Shown here piece by piece: positions 1-3,875 of a DNA stretch of 5,631 bases. Under the pieces are notes generated by a model that saw nothing but the letters and a program-made list of their open reading frames with translations, did no database searches and was not told the DNA's origin. The DNA lies in NCBI GenBank assembly GCA_028712605.1, contig JAQTPV010000043.1, forward strand, positions 1 through 5,631. The letters are read 5' to 3'. The translations under genes and the position numbers were made by a program. How positions within the stretch are numbered: position 1 is the first letter of the stretch; each line of letters starts with the position of its first letter. Source of the stretch: Minisyncoccota bacterium. Lineage in GTDB: Bacteria; Patescibacteriota; Minisyncoccia; Minisyncoccales; CG1-02-41-26.

Positions 1-1410
1 CAGAAGCTCGGTAACCTTTTTTTGGCTACCGTCGCCTTCAGTGTAGATACGAAAAACACCCGGTTCGGTTTTGGACTGGCGGAACCAAACATAAGAATTA
101 TTATCTAAATGCGCCTTTAGGCCACCGGTTTCATCGCCTGTTTTCTGAACAGACCAGCCCTTTTCTTTAAAATACTCCTCAATCTTGCCCCTAATCACTA
201 CGGCTTTTTCTGGCGAGGAGGCAACCTTCGTTCTATCTGAAAAATAGGCTGGATAGTTATTTAAAATGTCGCTTAAGCCCTTCTCTTCGTCAGCTATCAG
301 CTTTAAAGCTAAGGCCAAAGTGATAATACCGTCCCGGCATTTAATAGGAAAAACAATAACGCCAGCGCAAGACCCCTCACCGCCAATAATGCTATGCTTA
401 GCCTCCATAGCCTCAACCACATTAATTTCACCAACTTCTACTTCGTGCGTTATGGCCCCATATTTTTTAATCACGTCTCTTACCAAATAAGAAGTAACAT
501 CGTTGGTAGGAACTACCTGGCCTTCAGTGCCCCTTAAAATAGCGTCACAAGCTAAGGCTAAAACATAGTTACCTGAAACATTGGGCGTTCCCATTTTTTT
601 AGCAAAAGTTGAATCCGGCGAAAGCACAATTTCCATTCTGTCAGCATCGCAGTCAAAACCAGCCGCAAAAGCAAAATCGTTAGAGACCATCCTGTCGGCT
701 AAATAAGTTAAAGATTCCGCCTTGGGCTCTATCAAACGATTAAATTGGCCGGGTTGATTATTGATAATTTCAGCCTGAACGCCTAATGCGCTGAAAAGCT
801 GGCTTAAAACCACCAAGGCTGAACCTCCATTAGGATCTATTAAAAGCTTGGGGCCCATTTGTTTAATCTTCCCTTGGGACCCTGTCCCGATTTTAGCAAC
901 CACATATTTAACATACTCATCAATGGCTTCTTGGTGCTTATCAATAACTTCCAGCCCCACCTCGTTTTTAATTGCCTGGAGTTCGCTTGAGCTGTACACT
1001 TGAGCAACGAGCCTGTCGCTCTGTTCTGGATATAAAATGCCGCCATCTTCTTTCAAGAATTTCCAGCCATTATATTCTGGCTCGTTATGGCTGGCTGTGA
1101 TATAAACACCACCGCGAGCCTTTAGTGTAACCACGGCATATTCAGCCACCTGAATAGGCACTACCCCCAGGTCCAACACTTTTTTGAGGCCAGCATCGGA
1201 AAAAGCTCTAAGCATAGCCTGCCTAAGGCTTGGGGTGGAGTGTCTGGTATCCCCGCCTATTGCTAAAATATCTGACTGATTACAAAACAGCCTAGCAAAG
1301 CAAAAAGCGTACCGATACGCCAAATCTTCAGTAATACCCTGGCCATAAATTCCTCTAACGCCCGAAAAAGATTCCACTAAATCCGGGCTTTTGGTGGGCT
1401 GTTCAGACAT
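1..1410 (-). CDS. Phosphomannomutase/phosphoglucomutase family protein (alpha-D-phosphohexomutase), 3' end cut by window edge
   Basis: Moves a phosphate between C1 and C6 of a hexose phosphate through a phosphoserine enzyme in the cytoplasm, supplying sugar-1-phosphates for nucleotide-sugar and envelope synthesis. The frame stays open for 470 codons from ATG at 1410 to the left edge with no stop. All four family signatures are visible in order: GGDTRHSTPS near residues 52-61; the catalytic serine loop TASHNEPEYNG at 105-115 (Ser107); the metal-binding loop DCDADR at 253-258 (Asp253, 255, 257); the sugar-recognition loop GGEGSCAG at 343-350, followed by CRDG; and the phosphate-binding loop RQSKTEPGVFR at 444-454. 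Members usually have about 450-480 residues, so probably only a few to about twenty are missing. The sugar loop matches neither the usual GEMSGH (PMM/PGM) nor GEQSGH (GlmM) form, so the substrate is left open. The start is supported by a good promoter just upstream. It is transcribed divergently from rpsF. Confidence 0.93.
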   Translation of the reverse strand, partial: MSEQPTKSPDLVESFSGVRGIYGQGITEDLAYRYAFCFARLFCNQSDILAIGGDTRHSTPSLRQAMLRAFSDAGLKKVLDLGVVPIQVAEYAVVTLKARGGVYITASHNEPEYNGWKFLKEDGGILYPEQSDRLVAQVYSSSELQAIKNEVGLEVIDKHQEAIDEYVKYVVAKIGTGSQGKIKQMGPKLLIDPNGGSALVVLSQLFSALGVQAEIINNQPGQFNRLIEPKAESLTYLADRMVSNDFAFAAGFDCDADRMEIVLSPDSTFAKKMGTPNVSGNYVLALACDAILRGTEGQVVPTNDVTSYLVRDVIKKYGAITHEVEVGEINVVEAMEAKHSIIGGEGSCAGVIVFPIKCRDGIITLALALKLIADEEKGLSDILNNYPAYFSDRTKVASSPEKAVVIRGKIEEYFKEKGWSVQKTGDETGGLKAHLDNNSYVWFRQSKTEPGVFRIYTEGDGSQKKVTELL

Positions 1411-1416
1411 GTTTTT

Positions 1417-1445
1417 AGTATAGGGGAAACTAATTGACTTTTCAA
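1417..1445 (-). promoter_or_regulatory. Sigma70-type promoter for the phosphohexomutase gene, probably leaderless
   Basis: On the minus strand TTGAAA (1445-1440) is followed by a 17-nt spacer and TATACT (1422-1417). Each box matches the consensus at 5 of 6 positions and the spacing is ideal. Only six bases (AAAAAC) lie between the -10 box and the ATG at 1410, so a start site 7 nt after the -10 box falls on the A of the start codon. This predicts a leaderless mRNA, which agrees with the lack of a Shine-Dalgarno sequence there. Confidence 0.68.
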
Positions 1446-1461
1446 CCTGAATCAGTAATAT
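1434..1461 (+). promoter_or_regulatory. Sigma70-type promoter for the rpsF-ssb-rpsR operon, probably leaderless
   Basis: TTGACT (1434-1439, 5 of 6 matches) is followed after 16 nt by TAATAT (1456-1461, 4 of 6, keeping the important T1, A2 and T6). The next AT-rich bases offer alternatives such as TATATA at 1459 with 19-nt spacing, so the exact -10 box is uncertain. A start site about 7-9 nt downstream falls at 1468-1470, at or within two bases of the rpsF ATG. The -35 box directly abuts the -35 box of the opposing promoter. Confidence 0.5.
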
Positions 1462-1469
1462 ATAGATAT

Positions 1470-1973
1470 ATGCAAAAAGAGAAGTACTATTACGAATTAA
1501 CCTATCTAGCCAACCCCGACCTTAACGAAACAGGGCTTGCAGAATTAACGGAAAAAGTAGCAGGGTTATGCTCTAAGGAGCAGCCCATTTTACAATCTGA
1601 TTTAGCTAAAAAGATTAGGCTGGCTTACCCTATTAAGAAAAATAAGGAAGCCTTTTTGATTTCTTTGGGATTGCAAGCAGGGCCCCAAACCGTTATCGCT
1701 ATTAAAAAAGAAATGGAAGAAAAAAAGGAGGTTTTAAGGTTTTTAATCGTCAAAAAGAGAATTGTGCCAGAAGAGCCAAAGCCCGCCCCGATTGTAGAGC
1801 TCAAGAAAAGCGAGGAAAGTGAAAAAGAAATAACCGAACCCATTGCAGAAATGCCAAAAACACAAGCAGGCGAAAAAAAGATTAAAGAAGCTAAAAAGCC
1901 CAAGGAAACAGCCAAGAAGAAAGCTTCTATGGAAGATATTGAAAAAGATTTGGAAAAAATATTAGGCGAATAG
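1470..1973 (+). CDS. rpsF: 30S ribosomal protein S6 with a charged C-terminal extension
   Basis: S6 binds S18 and 16S rRNA on the platform of the small ribosomal subunit. The 167-residue product shows the S6 core: a first strand YYYELTYLANPDL at residues 6-18, the conserved basic segment RLAYPIKKNKEAF at 50-62, and the last strand EVLRFLIVKK at 87-96. Bacterial S6 is usually about 95-135 residues. Here residues 98-167 form a tail rich in Lys, Glu, Ala and Pro that is probably disordered, ending in a likely short helix, MEDIEKDLEKILGE. I chose the ATG at 1470 because the family begins just before this first strand. An in-frame TTG at 1434 would add 12 residues with no S6 similarity and lies inside the promoter -35 box. 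No Shine-Dalgarno is visible. It is the first gene of rpsF-ssb-rpsR, the common bacterial order. Confidence 0.95.
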   Translation: MQKEKYYYELTYLANPDLNETGLAELTEKVAGLCSKEQPILQSDLAKKIRLAYPIKKNKEAFLISLGLQAGPQTVIAIKKEMEEKKEVLRFLIVKKRIVPEEPKPAPIVELKKSEESEKEITEPIAEMPKTQAGEKKIKEAKKPKETAKKKASMEDIEKDLEKILGE

Positions 1974-1977
1974 TTTA

Positions 1978-2017
1978 GCCCTTACCCGCCAAAGGCCCCA
2001 ATAAGCTTAAGGGCGGG
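1978..2017 (+). other. Two mutually exclusive hairpins in the rpsF-ssb gap
   Basis: The 53-bp gap holds two inverted repeats that share bases. Stem A pairs GCCCTTA (1978-1984) with TAAGGGC (2008-2014). Stem B pairs CCCGCC (1985-1990) with GGCGGG (2012-2017). The right arms overlap, so only one can form at a time. Neither is followed by a T run on the plus strand (CAAAAAACC follows), so this is not a usual terminator. A control role on ssb translation, or RNA processing, is possible but inferred. Confidence 0.4.
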
Positions 2018-2026
2018 CAAAAAACC

Positions 2027-2524
2027 ATGAACCTAAATAAGGCATTCGTTCTGGGAAACTTAACTCGTGACCCAGAAAAAAGAGCTTTACCCTCAGGCCA
2101 ATCAGTAGTTACTTTTGGGATAGCCACTAATCGGTTTTATAAAGACCAGGCAGGCCAAAGGCAACAAGATACTGAATTTCATAATGTAGTTATCTTTGGC
2201 CGAATGGCTGACACCGCAGCCCAATATCTAAAACAAGGTTCTTTGGTATTGATTGAGGGAAGGCTAAAAACCAGAAATTGGCAGGATCAAAGCGGGGTTA
2301 AGCATTACCGAACCGAGGTGGTGGCTGAAAGCATGCAATTAGGGCCAAGAAGTTCTGGAGGAAACAGCAATTTTGCCCCCAGAAACCCTTATCCGGGACC
2401 ACAACAAAATAAACCTGCTGCCATCAAAGACGAGGAAATACCGGTGATTGAAGAAGAAGCAGTATTGGACAATTTAAGTGACGGCGGACAAGAAGAAATT
2501 GATGTTAAAAATATTCCCTTTTAA
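2027..2524 (+). CDS. ssb: Single-stranded DNA-binding protein SSB
   Basis: Coats single-stranded DNA during replication, recombination and repair and recruits partner proteins through its C-terminal tip. The 165-residue product has a full OB fold at about residues 1-108: MNLNKAFVLGNLTRDPE at the start, TEFHNVVIFGRMA at 49-61, GSLVLIEGRLKTRNW at 71-85 and TEVVAESMQL at 96-105. A flexible Gly/Asn/Pro/Gln-rich linker follows at about 107-132, then an acidic stretch, then a tip ending IDVKNIPF. The Ile-Pro-Phe end is conserved, but the tip is less acidic than the E. coli MDFDDDIPF form. The length is normal. It lies between the two genes for S6 and S18, the standard bacterial arrangement, 53 bp after rpsF and 17 bp before rpsR. 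The closest purine-rich stretch upstream (AAGGGCGGG) sits about 10-18 nt from the ATG, inside a predicted stem, and is not a convincing ribosome binding site. Confidence 0.97.
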   Translation: MNLNKAFVLGNLTRDPEKRALPSGQSVVTFGIATNRFYKDQAGQRQQDTEFHNVVIFGRMADTAAQYLKQGSLVLIEGRLKTRNWQDQSGVKHYRTEVVAESMQLGPRSSGGNSNFAPRNPYPGPQQNKPAAIKDEEIPVIEEEAVLDNLSDGGQEEIDVKNIPF

Positions 2525-2541
2525 AGTAACAGATAAAGTTT

Positions 2542-2739
2542 ATGCATTGTTTTTATTGTCAAAAAAATATTAAAGAAATAGATTTCAAAGAGGCTGGCAT
2601 TTTAAGGCGGTTTACTTCAGCTATGGGCAAGATTAGGGGCAGAGAAAAAACCAATTTCTGCGCTTATCACCAACGCCAATTTTCAGCCGCCATCAAAAGA
2701 GCTAGATATTTAGGACTATTGCCTTACGTTAAGGAATAA
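2542..2739 (+). CDS. rpsR: 30S ribosomal protein S18, zinc-ligand type
   Basis: S18 pairs with S6 on the platform of the 30S subunit. The 65-residue product shows the whole conserved S18 pattern: NIKEIDFKEAGILRRF at residues 9-24, GKIRGRE at 29-35, then the basic helix CAYHQRQFSAAIKRARYLG at 40-58 and the typical end LLPYVKE. Cys3, Cys6, Cys40 and His43 form a CxxC...CxxH set, so this looks like the version that can bind a metal ion; many S18 proteins have lost these ligands. The size is near the low end of normal (about 65-85). It starts 17 bp after the ssb stop, with no Shine-Dalgarno, and is the last gene of the operon: a strong terminator follows 10 bp after its stop, where many bacteria would have rplI. 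Confidence 0.96.
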   Translation: MHCFYCQKNIKEIDFKEAGILRRFTSAMGKIRGREKTNFCAYHQRQFSAAIKRARYLGLLPYVKE

Positions 2740-2749
2740 GATTGGTTAA

Positions 2750-2793
2750 GTAAAAGAAAAAGCCTTAGCTTGAACTAAGGCTTTTTCTTTTAC
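2750..2793. terminator. Bidirectional intrinsic terminator between convergent rpsR and recA
   Basis: A perfect 19-bp inverted repeat (2750-2768 with 2775-2793) encloses a 6-base loop, CTTGAA. The inner part, AAGCCTTAG with CTAAGGCTT, is the stable core. The outer part is an A-rich left arm and a T-rich right arm (TTTTTCTTTT), so each strand has a U-rich tract after the core when transcribed. It lies 10 bp after the rpsR stop and 21 bp from the recA stop on the other strand, so it can end both convergent transcripts. Confidence 0.92.
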
Positions 2794-2814
2794 AAAACCC
2801 TATAATCTCAAAGA

Positions 2815-3828
2815 TTAACCTCCCTCTTTGGCTTTTTCTAGAACCACCTTGCGAATTTCCTCTTCAGCCTTAGGGTTGGCTTTGAAAAACTCTTTAATGC
2901 CCTCCAAGCCCTGGCCCATTTTCTGTTGACCAAAATAATAAGTTAAACCGGTTTTCTTTACCACGCTGTATTTTAAAGCTAAATTAAGCAAGTCAGCCGC
3001 CTTGGAAATGCCTTCATTCCAATAAATATCAAACTCCGCGGTCCGAAAAGGAGCAGCCACCTTATTTTTTACGATTTGCGCTTTAACCCTTGAGCCAATA
3101 GCGTTTTCACCTTTTTTGATTTGAGCAATTCTTTTGAGGTTAATCCGGACTGAAGAATAAAACTTAAGGGCCATGCCGCCCGGGGTTGTTTCAGGATTAC
3201 CGAACATAATGCCTATTTTCATCCGGGTTTGGTTAAGGAAAATAATAATAGTGTTGGTGCGGGCCAAAATGCTAGTTAGCTTACGCAAGGCCTGGCTCAT
3301 TAAGCGGGCTTGCAAGGCAATGTGGTGATCGCCAATTTCGCCCTCAATTTCGGTTTTGGGGGTTAAGGCAGCCACCGAGTCAACCACAATAACATCAACC
3401 GCTTTAGAATTAACCAAGGTTTCTACAATCTGCAGAGCCTGCTCGCCAGAATCGGGCTGAGAAATCAACAGGCCTTTCATATTAACCCCAATCTTGCCAG
3501 CATATTCTGGATCCATAGCGTGTTCAGCATCAACAAAGGCGCAGATGCCGCCCCTCCTTTGAGCTTCAGCTACAATGTGCAGGGCTAAGGTTGTCTTGCC
3601 ACTGGATTCTCCGCCAAAAATCTCAATAACTCTGCCTCGGGGCACCCCGCCAATACCCAAGGCCAAATCCAAAGATAAGGCCCCGGTGGGCACGGCGTCA
3701 ACATCCACATGGGCCACAGCGTCTAATTTCATAATAGCACCCTCACCAAAGCGTTGATTAATCTCTTCTAGGGCCTCCTGCAGTCCATCCATTTTATGCT
3801 CTTTGGTGTCCTTTTTTTGTTTAGCCAT
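2815..3828 (-). CDS. recA: Recombinase RecA
   Basis: Forms ATP-dependent filaments on single-stranded DNA, pairs homologous strands, and in many bacteria stimulates LexA self-cleavage. The 337-residue product has the N-terminal oligomerisation helix (LQEALEEINQRFGEGAIMKL, 16-35), Walker A GGESSGKT (72-79), the catalytic glutamate in FVDAEHAMDP (Glu102), Walker B VIVVDS (146-151), loop L1 around EIEGEIGDHH (160-169), and loop L2 from NQTRMKIG to about residue 218. The C-terminal domain ends KVVLEKAKEGG, without the acidic tail of E. coli RecA (353 residues). I chose the ATG at 3828. An in-frame ATG at 3864 would add 12 residues, but these would be encoded by the hairpin between the genes and do not resemble RecA. 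No Shine-Dalgarno and no recognisable LexA box lie upstream. It follows ftsK by 47 bp on the same strand and is probably cotranscribed, at least in part. Confidence 0.98.
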   Translation of the reverse strand: MAKQKKDTKEHKMDGLQEALEEINQRFGEGAIMKLDAVAHVDVDAVPTGALSLDLALGIGGVPRGRVIEIFGGESSGKTTLALHIVAEAQRRGGICAFVDAEHAMDPEYAGKIGVNMKGLLISQPDSGEQALQIVETLVNSKAVDVIVVDSVAALTPKTEIEGEIGDHHIALQARLMSQALRKLTSILARTNTIIIFLNQTRMKIGIMFGNPETTPGGMALKFYSSVRINLKRIAQIKKGENAIGSRVKAQIVKNKVAAPFRTAEFDIYWNEGISKAADLLNLALKYSVVKKTGLTYYFGQQKMGQGLEGIKEFFKANPKAEEEIRKVVLEKAKEGG

Positions 3829-3835
3829 AATTGTT

Positions 3836-3873
3836 AAAACCAAAATACAATTTGCAATTTGCATTTTGGTTTT
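3836..3873 (-). terminator. AT-rich hairpin filling the ftsK-recA gap; weak terminator or attenuator
   Basis: In the minus-strand transcript the arms AAAACCAAAATGCAA and TTGTATTTTGGTTTT pair over 15 bp around an 8-base loop, with one G-U pair. The same position would be an A-C mismatch in a plus-strand RNA, which suggests the fold belongs to the ftsK-to-recA transcript. It starts 2 nt after the ftsK stop and ends 7 nt before the recA ATG. The stem has few G-C pairs and only TTTT after GG, so termination would be weak. Stabilising the end of an ftsK mRNA, or controlling recA translation, are alternatives. Confidence 0.45.
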
Positions 3874-3875
3874 TT

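Noticed and set aside
266..490. Open frame of 74 codons on the plus strand
   Set aside because: Antisense to the phosphohexomutase coding region, with no recognisable protein features.
840..1046. Open frame of 68 codons on the minus strand
   Set aside because: It lies in a shifted frame wholly inside the phosphohexomutase gene, whose own frame carries all the family motifs.
1434..1469. Upstream TTG start for rpsF
   Set aside because: The extra 12 residues have no S6 similarity and the TTG coincides with the promoter -35 box; the ATG at 1470 fits the family start.
1625..1915. Open frame of 96 codons on the minus strand, rich in Phe, Leu, Ser and Ile, resembling a membrane protein
   Set aside because: It is antisense to the Lys/Glu-rich tail of rpsF. 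AAA/AAG/GAA codons read backwards give Phe, Leu and Ser, which explains the hydrophobic look. No promoter or start signal supports it.
3836..3873. Plus-strand terminator
   Set aside because: The plus strand does have a T run after the stem, but no plus-strand gene leads into it; the upstream plus-strand operon is already ended at 2750-2793, and the fold has an A-C mismatch in that direction.
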